Below are positions 21,437 through 32,894 of a stretch of 64,000 bases of DNA, piece after piece. This stretch comes from Tipula vernalis. Its lineage: Eukaryota; Arthropoda; Insecta; Diptera; Tipulidae. The stretch is from contig OY282560.1 of NCBI GenBank assembly GCA_958295665.1, positions 258,549,368 through 258,613,367 of the forward strand. Direction: 5' to 3'. The notes beneath the pieces were generated by a model that was not told the DNA's origin, did not search any database, and saw only the letters and a program-made list of their open reading frames with translations. Both the position numbers and the translations under genes were made by a program. Every line of letters begins with the position of its first letter. The stretch's first letter is position 1.

Positions 21437-22214
21437 TAATTTTTAATTTAATATGTTCCGAAGATTGTAAGAGAATTCAATCCAGTTTCGAACTGATGAG
21501 CTTATGATTATGAAAAAATCAATCCTCTCATCAGGCCGCGGCGACTGGACTGACTATACCACAATTTACATTCTATATATACAGAATGTCCTGTGCTTTA
21601 TGTACTAGCGAATCGTACTAATACAGATAAATTCAATTACAATTTTTTCTTCTTCACGACAATCACATAAGCTGTGAACGCTAATTTTACTTTTTAATTT
21701 TTTGTTGAATGTTAATTAATTCTTGTAATTTCTAAATATGCTACCGGTCTTACGACACTTTTAAATGTGTTTTTTATTAACACGTAGAAACATTTTAGTA
21801 TTTACGAACGGTAATTCAACGAAAACCGGCTAATATTATAATATTATAATATATAATTATCTGTATTAGTACGATTCGCTAGTACATAAAGCACAGGACA
21901 TTCTGTATATATAGAATGTAAATTGTGGTATAGTCAGTCCAGTCGCCGCGGCCTGATGAGAGGATTGATTTTTTCATAATCATAAGCTCATCAGTTCGAA
22001 ACTGGATTGAATTCTCTTACAATCTTCAGAACATATTAAATTAAAAATTAAATAAATAGAATTCTGTCTATTAGCCGGTTTTCGTTGAATTACCGTTCGT
22101 AAATACTAAAATGTTTCTACGTGTTAATAAAAAACACATTTAAAAGTGTCGTAAGACCGGTAGCATATTTAGAAATTACAAGAATTAATTAACATTCAAC
22201 AAAAAATTAAAAAG
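21437..22214. repeat. Interleaved inverted repeats A-B-A'-B'
   Basis: Block A (21437-21630, 194 bp) is inverted as A' (21857-22050) with about one mismatch (gttccgaag versus its complement cttcagaac). Block B (21690-21835, 146 bp) is inverted as B' (22069-22214), apparently without mismatch. The order is A, B, A', B', so the two pairs interleave rather than nest. A contains the GC-rich phrase catcaggccgcggcgactgg and B the phrase gctaccggtcttacgacact. The phrase gataatatata stands just before A and just after B'. No coding sequence is inside. Confidence 0.9.
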
Positions 22215-22590
22215 ATAATATATAGGTGTATAATATAATACTGAAGTCACTTATAATATATTGAAGAGACATATATTGAATAACAGGGAAAAATGTGTTA
22301 TATTTCATTTATGTATCCTGTCTATCTGTCTGTGTGCGTGTGTGTGAGTGAATGGCCAAAGAAGTATAACTTCCACCGTCTCGTCCGACGCAGACCCAAT
22401 TTTTTTCCTTGAATATATGTATACCTATAATGCTCAAATGAAGCAATCTTTTTTTTTCAGTATAGGAGTTTAGATATAATAAATAGGACACATACGTATA
22501 ATCATTACCGGGAAAAATAAAAGATTAAACTATACATAAATATACAGTGTTTACTTCCGTATTCTTATCCTAACAACAAAAGTATTCACA
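22215..22590. other. TA-rich DNA, possible LTR of the following element
   Basis: A TA-rich tract (22215-22280) is followed by a GT microsatellite (gtgtgcgtgtgtgtgagtg near 22330). The sequence ttcacag then tggcaacgaggaaag (22583-22604) looks like an LTR end followed by a primer-binding site starting TGG. The LTR start could not be fixed because no second LTR was found. Confidence 0.35.
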
Positions 22591-23511
22591 GTGGCAACGA
22601 GGAAAGAAACAAGCCTTCATAATTTGAAACAAATTAATTGGAAAAATTTCCGTTTTGAGCAAGTTAACCGTACACAAAAAAAACAGGAAAATATAGATAC
22701 TAATCAGGTAAAAGAAATGTTGCAAGCAGTTCTGGCTGCGGCTGAACAACGTGATGCTGCAATTCTATATATACATACTAGATATGATAATGTATATATC
22801 TAGATACTAAATATACATTACACACAACACGAGGCAGCCTACGATCCTTCAACATCGCCCAAGTTGAACCTCAGCGCACTGGTCAGCACATGCGAACGTA
22901 TGCGAGCTGCATAAAAACAGAAGATTATGGTAGAGCATCTGGAAATGGCCAAAGGAGAAGTTCTCTTCAATTCCAGCACTCGGGGACAAGTCACCGTTCC
23001 AATTGATGACCGGCCGAGAGATGCGCACCAAGTTGGTCTTGATTAAGCCACCACCAGCTCACAACGACGGAAGAAATGTGAAAACGGAAGAGCGCTTCAA
23101 CACTTACCAAGAGGCGAGGTACAAAGAGTTTTCTCCAAATTAACGCAAGGTAACGGCTGGAGCCGGCAGCCCGGCACGGTAGTTGAACGCCGTGGCAAAG
23201 TCGACTACAAGGTATTGGTACAAGGAAAGACTGTCGAAAGGAAGGTCAGGTGCCATGCCAACCAATTGCGAGTGCGGTTCACCGATATGCCACCATCAGA
23301 CGACAACGTCTTAATGGACACTTTCGAGTTGCGACCACCGCAACTTATAGTGGAACCGATCATTGTTCCGCAATACCCGCAGCCGCCACAGTTAGCCGAA
23401 GTCGAACCGGAGGGGGAACCCAAACCAGCACCGGAACTCGAAGCAGCACCAGAAGCGGAGCCACCACAACTTTTTAATCATTATGACCGGATTTATGTAA
23501 CCAAAAATTAA
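22591..23511 (+). pseudogene. Internally deleted Ty3/gypsy retrotransposon
   Basis: The first frame (22591-22803) is a Gag-like N-terminus with a polar stretch and VKEMLQAVLAAAEQRDAAIL, a form common at the start of Gag in insect gypsy elements. After a large deletion, broken frames from about 22850 give pieces of the integrase C-terminus (MRTKLVLIKPPPAHNDGRNV, ERFNTYQEARYKEFS). An open segment then holds VVERRGKVDYKVLVQGKTVE and CHANQLRVRF, the usual end of gypsy Pol. A proline- and glutamate-rich tail (EPEGEPKPAPELEAAPEAEP) ends at 23511. Protease, RT, RNase H and the integrase core are absent. Non-functional. Confidence 0.65.
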
Positions 23512-23710
23512 CTTTATATCGAACTAAATAAAAAAAAATATGTTTTAAATGAAGCGCTATTTATTATCCATCAAAATGCGGGTTCGAAGTTTTTCGTTAT
23601 TGAATTTTTGTAGTCTTATATAGCCTTACCACAGAACAAAGACAATTATAATCATATTTTTAGAGCTTGGTGCCAACTGTTGAAAGTAAAACAAAAAATA
23701 ATTCTTAGCT

Positions 23711-23768
23711 CTTACTTTGGGCAAAATTTCATTCCTATCCGAATAGGAATAACTTTTACCAAAGTAAG
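23711..23768. repeat. Short hairpin, 58 bp
   Basis: cttactttgg at 23711 pairs with ccaaagtaag at 23759-23768, and the inner attcctat pairs with ataggaat. The arms are about 27 bp with a few mismatches. It lies between the gypsy remnant and the unknown gene's 3' end; no function is evident. Confidence 0.7.
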
Positions 23769-23984
23769 ACGGCAATTATAAGACCATTCACTCTGTATAA
23801 ACAAACAAACATGTTTCAACCAACAACCACTTTACGGAATAAAATAAAATTATTCATTTATTCAAAATTAATATCATAATAAAATGTATAATTCAAATTA
23901 AAATAAAACAAAACAAAACTCTTATCTTAAAAGATATCCAATAATTCAATTTGTGCACTGACAATAATTCAATATTCGTCTATT

Positions 23985-26900
23985 TTAGTTCTGTGATAAT
24001 AATTCTATTCCGGATATTTCATTTCCTGCCATCACAAAACGAATCATATGTAGGTTTTGCAGATCCTCAGCATTTGTAATAAAACGGCAGTACCCGAATA
24101 TATCATTTTCGTAATGAGTTTTAATAAATTTTATGTCGATCATATTATTGATCATAACGTGTTTGTATTGATTTAAGAGTGATCTGTAAAATGGATTTGC
24201 CGAATCACTTAAATCGACTGAAGAGTTAATTGAAGAATTATCTAAAGCACTTGTGATGACATCATCGAGAAGCACCCAAATAGCTTCGCCATTTCTTGAT
24301 GCTTGCGGGTCCTCATTCTCTTCTTTGGTTGCTGAATCTGGATCAGAAGATGAATTGGTGACAAATGAAACATTTCCTGTCGTGGAATCACTTAAATAGT
24401 CTTTGAAGCCATAACCACGTACATCACCTTGCGATTCAGAAGCCGACATTTCCTGTTCAACAGCTGGTAAAAAATCTGCCTCAGTTGTGGGAACCGTACA
24501 ATTATTTGAACTATCGTCAATATCGATGCTTGAATTAAATTGCGATGGTAAGCTTCGCAAAATAATTTCAATTCCTTCATTGCTGCGTACAGTAGGATAG
24601 CCCAATGCCCCGGCGTCATTACAAGAAGGAGGATCTGAATCTGTGCATGACTCGCTCTCAGAAATAGTTGAACGAACTGGAAAATGATAAATAAAAGCTT
24701 GTAGCATTTAATTGTTATTAATCTTATTGATATTTGAATCGACCGTTGAATCACCACCTAATCGCAAATTACCTTTTCTATCAGAAATGCATTTAATTTG
24801 TTCATATCTATCTTGAGATAAAGTCTCCAACTCGGTAGCCGAATTCAATTCGACTTCGATTTCTTTAGATCCTACTATCGATTCGTTGTTACACGAAGCA
24901 TTACCTTCCTCATTACTATATTTTTTTGACCAGGTTTGTTCAGATGTTGCGAAAACTGAATGTCCAGTCTCGATACTGGGTTCAACCTCTGTACTTCCAT
25001 GTGCTTTAATGCTGGAAATATTAAAATAATTCGATTTGCTGGATTCGGTCAATAGTTTATTATTATTTTTATCGTCGTTTATTTCGTACTGAATCGTAAT
25101 TTTAGAAGGATTTTTTGCATGGCAAATTCCTTTATCAGCATGGTCACCCAATTTACATGAATCTAACGCTCTATCAATGAATTCTTGGACTTCGCTAATT
25201 TTTAGCCCTGCAAAAGAAGTTTCGTTAAAGATAATATCATAATCTGTCGATAGCGGTAGTGCAAAATCCTTACCAATTTGATTGTTGTTTGAATTGGTTC
25301 TTAAATCACCACATAATCGCAAATCACCATTCTCTTTCGGAGTAAATTCAACTTGCTCATATCCAGCTTGTGATAAAGATTCCAGTTCGGCAGAAGAATT
25401 TGGATGTTTGAATTCTTTATCTACTTCAGTCAAGTCAGCGGCACGCGAAACATCACCAGGTAGAAAATAATTTAAATTGTCTTCCAAATCCAAAAGTACT
25501 TGTTCGCACATTAATTTGATTGTTTTTGAAGTCGAATTGTTTACAATCTCGATACCGGGTTCTACCCTTATATTTTCATGTCCAGTGCTGGGAATAAAAG
25601 CAGAGTTCACTTTGCTGGGTTTAGCTGACAATTCCTTATTACTATCATTCTCATTTTGAGAAATGAGAACTTCATCTATTTCTTCTGTTTGAACCGTAAC
25701 GGTATCAATATTATATATTTCTTTTGAATCATTTTCGTTAAATTTATTCAATTTACCCGATTCTACCTTTTTGTCAATGAATTTTTCAAAATCCGTTGAT
25801 AACGGGGGTGTTAAATTCTGATCAATTTGATAGTGGTTTGAATCAGCACCTATTCGCAAATCATCGTTATTATTAGAACTATATTCAACTTTTTGATATC
25901 CAGCTTGAGTATCCAAAATTTCCGGTTCGGTATCAAAATTTGGTTCATGCTCGATTTCTTTATCTACTTCAGTCGAATCAGTGGTACATGTAATATCATC
26001 AGATCTAAAATAATCCAAATGGTCTTTCGGATCCAAACGTACTTGATGGCATATTGATTCATATGTTGTGAAAGCTGGACAACCAGTTAAGCTGTTTATA
26101 ACCTCTTTAATTGTTCCCAACTCTTCATTTTCATATTCTTTAGTGCTGGGAATATTAATACAGCTATCTTTGCTGGATTCGACCAACAGTTTCTTGGTAT
26201 TGTCGTTCTCTTTTTCACCATCTATGTCTTCTGACTGAACTCTAACGGTAGAAATATTGTAACTTTCCTTTAAACTGGTGTCTATCGAATTATTTTCAAC
26301 GTGGCTAATTGCTTGTTTATTTCCGGCTTTTAGCAAAGCAGAATCATTTTTACATGAATTTACCACGTTCAATTCTTCAACTTTTCTGATGTTTTGATGC
26401 GGGGGTAGTGCCAATTTCTTATCAAACTGGCTGGTGTTTGATTTTGCTGTCGTATCAGCACCTAATCGCAAACCATCATTCACGTTATTAAGTTCAACTT
26501 GTTCATATAAAGTTTGAGATAAAGGTTCAGTAGCACGATTTGATTTTGGATCGAGATCGATTTGTTTATCGACTTCAGTCGAACCAGGGGTACACGAGAC
26601 AATAGGCTTAACATTTAAATTTTCTTCAGGATCCAAATGTATTTCTCCGGATATTGATTCGTGGGATGTTATAGCTAAATAACAAGTTAAATTGTTAACT
26701 TCGACAGAATTACCTAGTTCTATCTTTTCGGGTTGTAACCCAGGAGCTTCTTCCAATTTGGTACATGATTCCACCGGTTTACGAACTAATTCATTTATTT
26801 TTATGTTTTGTTCTGTAGACGACCAGCCATTTTTTATTCTTATCTCAGAATTAGGCGCAATTGATGTTTGTTGAACGGGATTTCCGTTTTGAAAAGATGG

Positions 26901-27381
26901 CACCAATGAGTCAGATAACATGGTATGAAGCGCATTTTGTGACTTATCGCAATTTACTTCTGCAGTTGGTGGAACCTCACGCCAATACAATTGCGGCAAA
27001 TTTTGAATTTCATCGCGAAATTTTTTAAAAAACGTATCCACCCTTTTCAGGTAATTTGTAATTCCGATTAGATCCATGTTAGGATTTTCACTGTAACATG
27101 AAACGAAAATAAATATATTTACCTAATTTAAAAATAACATGCTGATCTTACCCAATAAGGCATTGTGACCAAATTTGAATAGGGATGGCGCGGAGCCGCT
27201 GAACGGCGTTGCTAAACGCAAAGTAGCATGTTTGAAGCGTTCTATACAGATCGTATAATTTATATAATTCTTCTGCATTTTCCAATCTACGTTCCTCATT
27301 TTCTTTTATTTGTATAATTGTTTCATTTAAAACTTCAATATAATTTTCGATACAATTTACTTCCAATTGAATGAACTCCAT
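23985..27381 (-). CDS. Unrecognised protein with four internal repeats, three exons
   Basis: Model: exon 1 27152-27381, exon 2 24773-27090, exon 3 23985-24676, all GT-AG and in frame, giving 1079 residues. If the 96-base second intron is retained, translation stops at 24708 after 870 residues. The N-terminus is helical and probably coiled (IKENEERRLENAEELYKLYD), followed by LIGITNYLKRVDTFFKKFRD. The long middle is acidic, polar and probably disordered, with four diverged repeats. Each combines an EVDK-like start, a YEQVE-like step and an LRLGAD-like end (LRLGADTT, LRIGADSN, LRLCGDL, LRLGGDST). The C-terminal ~70 residues (RFITNAEDLQNLHMIRFVMA) look folded. No transposon motif or known domain was recognised, so it is treated as a fast-evolving host gene. 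Several MITEs lie upstream of its start. Confidence 0.6.
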
Positions 27382-27578
27382 TTTTCTTTAATTGATCAAA
27401 CAACTTGAATTCTTAAAAAAATCGCTGTTAAATTTTAATCGAATCGACATACAAATTTCTACTAAACAAACTAGAAAAACAATTGTTTTTCGAAGGAAAT
27501 AATTTGTGCCCTTTCCAGAGGTACATCCTCGGACGTGTTTTCGTTTAGTTCAGTGATCGCCACCAGACAGTGTGTAAT

Positions 27579-27921
27579 ACCACAGAAGAAAGATTAACCA
27601 GAACAGGCATAACGCTGTTTTTGTATGGAAAAATTTGGACTCATTTTTTTGACCTTGATTTGCCGAAGGTAAGAGAAAGTTGGGTTATGTATTCTTTGGT
27701 TTACTGGTTTTTATTTGAAATAATAAAAATTGAGAATCCTTAACAGTATAGTTAGTGAAATTATATGACAAGTTTTGTTTTGACAGCATAATTTGTATTA
27801 AATATTCAAAAAATTCATATTATTCGAAAATAATTATACTTCAATGTCCAAAAAAGAAGGTAAGATGAAAAAAAAGTTTGATCCACGCAATGTCTATTCT
27901 GGTTAATCTTTCTTCTGTGGT
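27579..27921. mobile_element. MITE with perfect 25-bp terminal inverted repeats
   Basis: It starts accacagaagaaagattaac and ends with the exact complement (25 bp in all). AAT flanks both sides (27576-27578 and 27922-27924), compatible with a 3-bp duplication as made by PIF/Harbinger- or CACTA-type transposases. The interior is AT-rich and non-coding. The last 34 bp recur directly at 28488-28521. Confidence 0.75.
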
Positions 27922-27926
27922 AATAC

Positions 27927-28353
27927 CATGTTTCCATGTACCGAGTTCAAACAGGTTTAGGTTTCGTTGAGTTGAAAATATGGCGGCGCTAACCCATACC
28001 GTTTCCATGAACAGAGTTAGGATTTAGAGTTGAAGAAAAATATTTCGATAGAATAAAAAAATAAAATTGCGTATTGAACAAAAACAAAATTTTTATTTCG
28101 ATTTGATATAAATTAACGTTGGCATAACGTTGGCAACGACATTTTTGTGTATTTTTTTAATTATTTTAAGGAAATATATTTAGTAATATGCGATGCGCCA
28201 TTTATAATTTTAAAAAATGTTTGACAGATAGAATCTAACTCAAACAACCAAGATTCGTCGAGTTTATTTGGATTTAACGAAACTCTACCCTAATACGCGT
28301 TTCCATGCACATAAACCGAGTTGAACCTAGGTTAACTCTATCATGGAAACATG
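27927..28353. mobile_element. Foldback MITE-like block with catgtttccatg ends
   Basis: The left edge has catgtttccatg (from 27927) and the right edge its complement catggaaacatg (28342-28353). Inside, gtttccatg and phrases such as gagttgaacctaggttaact recur in both orientations. The same aacctaggtt and gttgaacc phrases occur in the 474-bp MITE at 28750, so the two are probably related families. The boundaries are approximate. Confidence 0.5.
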
Positions 28354-28749
28354 ATATAAGATGGGATGATTTAAGACCCAATTCCATTGCGAATAAAAAT
28401 TTGTCTGTCCAAATAAATTGAGATAAAAATATAAAATTGGTGGTCATATGAAAGAGACACCAAACGAGGTTGGTCAAGGTTTTACCACAATGTCTATTCT
28501 GGTTAATCTTTCTTCTGTGGTTTTACTTACGAAACAGGTATGTCTCTGTTAATCAAATAAATTCTAATTCTATAAGGGAGATTAGGTTAGAATTCGCGCA
28601 CCAACATCTGAGATTTCGTGTTGTATCACCAGAGCGGTAGTACTCCTAGCTACTTAACGAAAATTCCGATTTTTTATTTTTTTATTTAACGAAATGTTTA
28701 TTACCATGTATCCATGTACCGGCCCTGCAAACGTGAGTTCACTAGTTAC

Positions 28750-29223
28750 TGAGTACGTTTATGCTTAGGGTTCAACCTGGTTTGAACCTAGGTTATCTTT
28801 TACTATAAACGGAGTCGAGTCATCTTGTAGTTAACTCAACTCGAACTAAAAAATTTCTAGGGTCGAGTCGAGTTAACTCTAAAAACATTCACTATAAACG
28901 GAGTCGAGTCGAAAAATAAAAACAACAAAAAAATAATAATAAAAAGACACCATTTTGATTTCTTAATTCGTGTACGAATCTTCGATTTTTGTGTGGCAAT
29001 AAAACTTTGTTATTTTGTTTTGTATAAAATTCAGAAAATAATACAAGAAAAACATATAAACATACGTTAGTAAATGATTTTTTTTTGACGTTTCTGACTC
29101 GGTTTCAACTTAGTTTCGACTCGACTACGATTTGACTCTGCAGTATAAACGCTAAAAAAGATAACTACAAGATGATCCAAAGTTAACTAAAAGATGACTC
29201 GACGCTGAGCATAAACGTACTCA
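28750..29223 (+). mobile_element. 474-bp MITE, copy 1
   Basis: The ends are inverted: tgagtacgtttatgcttagg at the left, and tgagtacgtttatgctcagc read from the right. The interior is rich in short inverted phrases built on gtcgagtcgagttaact and taaacggagtcgagtc. A second copy, in the opposite orientation and highly similar throughout, lies at 59414-59886. No coding capacity. Confidence 0.85.
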
Positions 29224-29773
29224 CTATTACATAAAAACATTTTTTTGTACATAACCAAATATTTTTATATAAAATACGAATAGAGTGAGACTAAACTACC
29301 CATATTTTTTAACATATATAGTGACATCTCATTCCAACCGTCATTTCGATTAATAAAACAATAAACAAAGAATTTACTTCAAGGGAATCGTTCATCAATC
29401 GCCATCTTGAAACCTTATTAATTTGCGTAATTTAATTTTTTCCAAAAAATATAATATATATAATAATATGTATTTCGAGTGTGGTTTTGATAGTCATAAT
29501 TAGTATAGTGGAAATTGTAAAGAAACATAAGTTTTAAAAGTAATAAAAGATGAAAGAAAGTTTAAGGGAATGAAGAAAAAATATTGTGCTTACAGTCGTT
29601 CAATTTTTCATTTAAAAAATTCATAAATTCATAAATTTTTAATTGTTTGTGTTATTTTTATTGTGAGGTAATCAAATTGTATATATATTTTATATCAACT
29701 TAATTATTGTGTACACAGGTAGTAATAGTGCGTAAGTAAATTTGTATTAAAGTGCTCGAATTCGTTCAATAAA

Positions 29774-30883
29774 ATGTCCCAAAAATCCATTCTAAATTCC
29801 CTGGCAAAACAGAAGCGGTCATATAAGAACGACGTAAAACGATATCAAAACTTAGATTCGTTCGCGAGAGCATCAACCTCGAAAATTTTAATGGATTCAA
29901 CTTTCAATGGTGAAATCCAAGACGATTTAACGCCTAACTTAGTAACACCTAAAAACAGTTTAAATTCCGTTAATGATACGGATAACTTTTCTGTGTCGGA
30001 TCAAGATGTGTCCACTCCAGATTCCAGAAATCACAATTGTAGCATGGGGAGCATAACTGAGTCAAGTGATAGTGAACTTCATGACGTAGAGCCATTAGTG
30101 AGAAGAAATTTAAAATTATGGGCTATTAGAACTAAAATTCCTCACACTCATTTAGATGACTTTCTTAAAACTCTAAAGAGTTCTGGGGTACAGCACTTAC
30201 CACGCACAGCTAGAAAATTATTGAGCACTAAAACTACTGGGATTAGTGTAATTAAAATTACTCCTGGTGGATATTTTCATTTCGGAATATAAAACCATAT
30301 CAAATCAAATTATTTTAAATTTCTTTTGGAAAAAAATATTATTCGACTTGATATTGGAATTGATGGATTGCAACTTTTCAAAAGTTCTCGGTGTGTGCTT
30401 TGGCCAATAATTGGAAGTTTTCCTGATTTTCCACAAGAATACCTGTTTTTAATCGGATGCTACTCTGGATTTGAAAAACCCTATTCGGTTAATGAGTTTC
30501 TTCAAGAATTTGTCGAAGAATGTAGAAACCTGATGGAAAATGGTATAAAAGTATCACAGTTGGGAATCAAAAGAAAGTTCAGTATGCGGCTATTTGTATG
30601 TGATAGCCCTGCCAGAGCCTTTGTTACTGGAACTCAGTATCATAATGGTAAGAACAGCTGCCCAAAATGTTGTCAAATCGGATGATATTTAAACCGAAGA
30701 GTAACTTTTAAGACGAAAATTGGGGATGAGAGAACAGATATCTCATTTAGAGATAGAAGAAATCAAAATCATCACCATCAAGAATTTTTGTTCAATCAAA
30801 ACATATTAGAAACAATCGGAATTGGCATGGTATCACAATTCCCAACTGACCCAATGCACCAGAGCTTTGCACGTTTTATTTAA
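29774..30883 (+). pseudogene. Second Tnp2-like transposase, truncated with two in-frame stops
   Basis: From the ATG at 29774 one frame runs through an acidic N-terminus, LKLWAIRTKIPHTHLDDFLK, ARKLLSTKTT, then a TAA at 30290-30292. It continues in the same frame with LDIGIDGLQLFKSSRCVLWP, CYSGFEKPYSVNEFLQEFVE, LFVCDSPARAFVTG and a C-x2-C-C segment, then a TGA at 30683-30685. It goes on with RRVTFKTKIGDERTDISFRD and QFPTDPMH before homology ends near 30880. Block order matches the transposase at 8657-10740, but the proteins are strongly diverged and the intron seen there is absent here. The second half of the enzyme, including a WKATEFR-type block, is missing. It sits directly upstream of a DUF4806 gene on the same strand. 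Confidence 0.7.
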
Positions 30884-31199
30884 AAGATGTATTATGTAAA
30901 TATTATTGTATACCAATAGATAAAGGATATATACCTACATAGATACTAATTCAGATTTTACACCATACTTTTCTAAAATTTATTCATTGAACGATTAAAT
31001 CAATTACGATTTTTTTTATAATTTGTGTTTGATGGCAGATTTGACTTATAAAAACCAATACATATTTCAGCTATCTTAAGTATATCAACCAAACCAATAT
31101 GACGTCTAGGAGCAACCAAAATAGTAAATGCATTAAATTTGTTCAAATACATATTACTTATATATAATAAACTTAACCAACATTTATTTTATTCTTAGA

Positions 31200-32331
31200 T
31201 CTACCACTTTCGCCCATCATCGATAATTACCAAAACAGCTTCAATAGTTATTATATTTCACAAGGTTTCATCACATCCACCAAAAATCAGACTCAACCAA
31301 ATCTTTCAAATGACTGTTTCGAAAACAGCGAAATTTTATTTCCACCCAGAAAAAGGTACCGTTCAGCTTATAAAACCGTCAACGTGGAACAAAAGGACAT
31401 TTCACCTGAAACAACTATTAAATTGAATATATCCCGTATAAGAAAGAAATTTGAATTAAATTCAAATTTCGCTCAGAATAGCTGCACCGACTCACCAATC
31501 TCTAAGACCCCAACATTAAGTCCAACAACGTCAATACGAAATTCTTGGGATGAAGACAACATAGACAAATCTACGACTACACAAGAATGCTCTCAGGGTA
31601 TTGATAAAATACTATTTTTTTTTATATTTCAGATAACGTCGTGTTAGTTAAATTAAACCAAATTTTGCAGAAAATTAACCAGTTACATGAGAGGATCGAC
31701 AATTTTGAAAGAGATACCAATTGTCACACATTGGCACAAAACAAAATTTTTATGGAGTCTTTAGTGCGAATTAAACAAATTAATCATTCTTTAGAGAAGG
31801 TTGTAGGACAGGAAGATGGCACACAAGAATTTGATCTAGTTTTTCCTATTAAAACGATTGCGGAGCTGAGTATGATCGAACTTCGTTTAGGAGAACCAGG
31901 TTTTGTCTCAAAATTGGTAATTTTAATACATTGTACATATTATGTGAATGATCAAAAAATTACAATGCCATATAAACAAATTAATTAAACTACTTTATTC
32001 ATTGATATTGTTCCTCCGTAAATTAAAAGAGTGCTCATCAGTAGAAAGTGTATTTCGATTCATAGCAACGGACAGCGTGTACCATGAATTTAATTTAAAC
32101 GGAAAAGCGGGGAAAAGGTCTTTGAATTCCTTAAAGCTATTTAGTACCGTTTTATTTGGTAAGCTTTGTATATTTTTGACTAATAAATTATAACTACATA
32201 TTATATTTGATAATTTTTAATTAATAATTTCAGACGCTTGTGGTGGTTTACTCGGCAAAGATAACTTTGAAAAAGAAATTCGAAAATGCATTCAACATGC
32301 ACATAACCGGTTTTTTAAAACTAAAACATAG
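31200..32331 (+). pseudogene. Second DUF4806-type gene, probably partial
   Basis: Exon-like segments: 31200-31597 (acceptor ttcttag, donor after CTCAGG), 31633 to about 31916, then about 32020-32158 and 32234-32331 ending in TAG. The first is polar (CFENSEILFPPRKRYRSAYK). The second starts with a coiled coil (LVKLNQILQKINQLHERIDN) and contains FDLVFPIKTIAELSMIELRL, the usual opening of DUF4806. The third holds SVESVFRFIATDSVYHEFNL and GKRSLNSLKLFSTVLF. The last ends CIQHAHNRFF. The join near 31916-32020 has no strong acceptor, and the expected 5' module was not found, so it may be a pseudogene. It lies downstream of the truncated transposase in the same orientation. Confidence 0.55.
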
Positions 32332-32715
32332 ACATAAAATCATTTATTCACTAAGAATAAATAATATTTATGATTTGAATTAAATTTATTAAGCTTATTT
32401 TACATCATCAATGGTTATTTTGGTAAAAACCATAATTTTTTAAATTAAATTAAATGATAGAATTTTATGAAATTTATTGTTGGATGCAACTAAAAGTCAA
32501 CTCTTGGTGTAAACGCATTCATCATCGATTTGGATTTTGACTTTTCGTGGCTATCTTGTATTGTCAATTTCTTACTTACTTCCGTTCCGTCATATGTAAA
32601 AGTTGTATTGCATAATTTTGTTACTAAAATAAATATTCTAAAATCATCAAGTGTTTCAATTAATTAAAGAGTTAGATTAATTACACTCTAACAGGTTATG
32701 GGCCCAGTGATCGTT
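32332..32715. other. AT-rich spacer, no gene seen
   Basis: It follows the DUF4806 gene. No terminal repeat matching CACCCAAGTAACATT was found here, so the right end of the second transposon was not identified. Confidence 0.4.
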
Positions 32716-32894
32716 ATATGTATAGGCTTTTTTTTTTTTTTTTTTTTTTTTTTTTCCTTTTATTTAATATTACAACTGATTTACAAATCATTTAGTAATT
32801 TATCTTTCTTAAATGAAGATTCACATTTGACGGGCAGTAGCCCAATGGTTACTCCCGTTTGAATTTACATAGTAATTATTTTTCTCTATCTGAA

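Larger units (their letters stand above)
27382..29773. other. Non-coding region built largely of MITEs
   Basis: No gene seen. It holds a MITE with 25-bp ends (27579-27921), a foldback-like block (27927-28353), a third copy of the first MITE end (28488-28521) and a 474-bp MITE (28750-29223). The rest is AT-rich. The first few hundred bases include the probable promoter of the unknown minus-strand gene, but no core motif was identified. Confidence 0.5.

Noticed and set aside
32332..32715. Right end of the second DUF4806 transposon
   Set aside because: No sequence resembling the CACCCAAGTAACATT end or a partner for the left flank was found, so no boundary is claimed.
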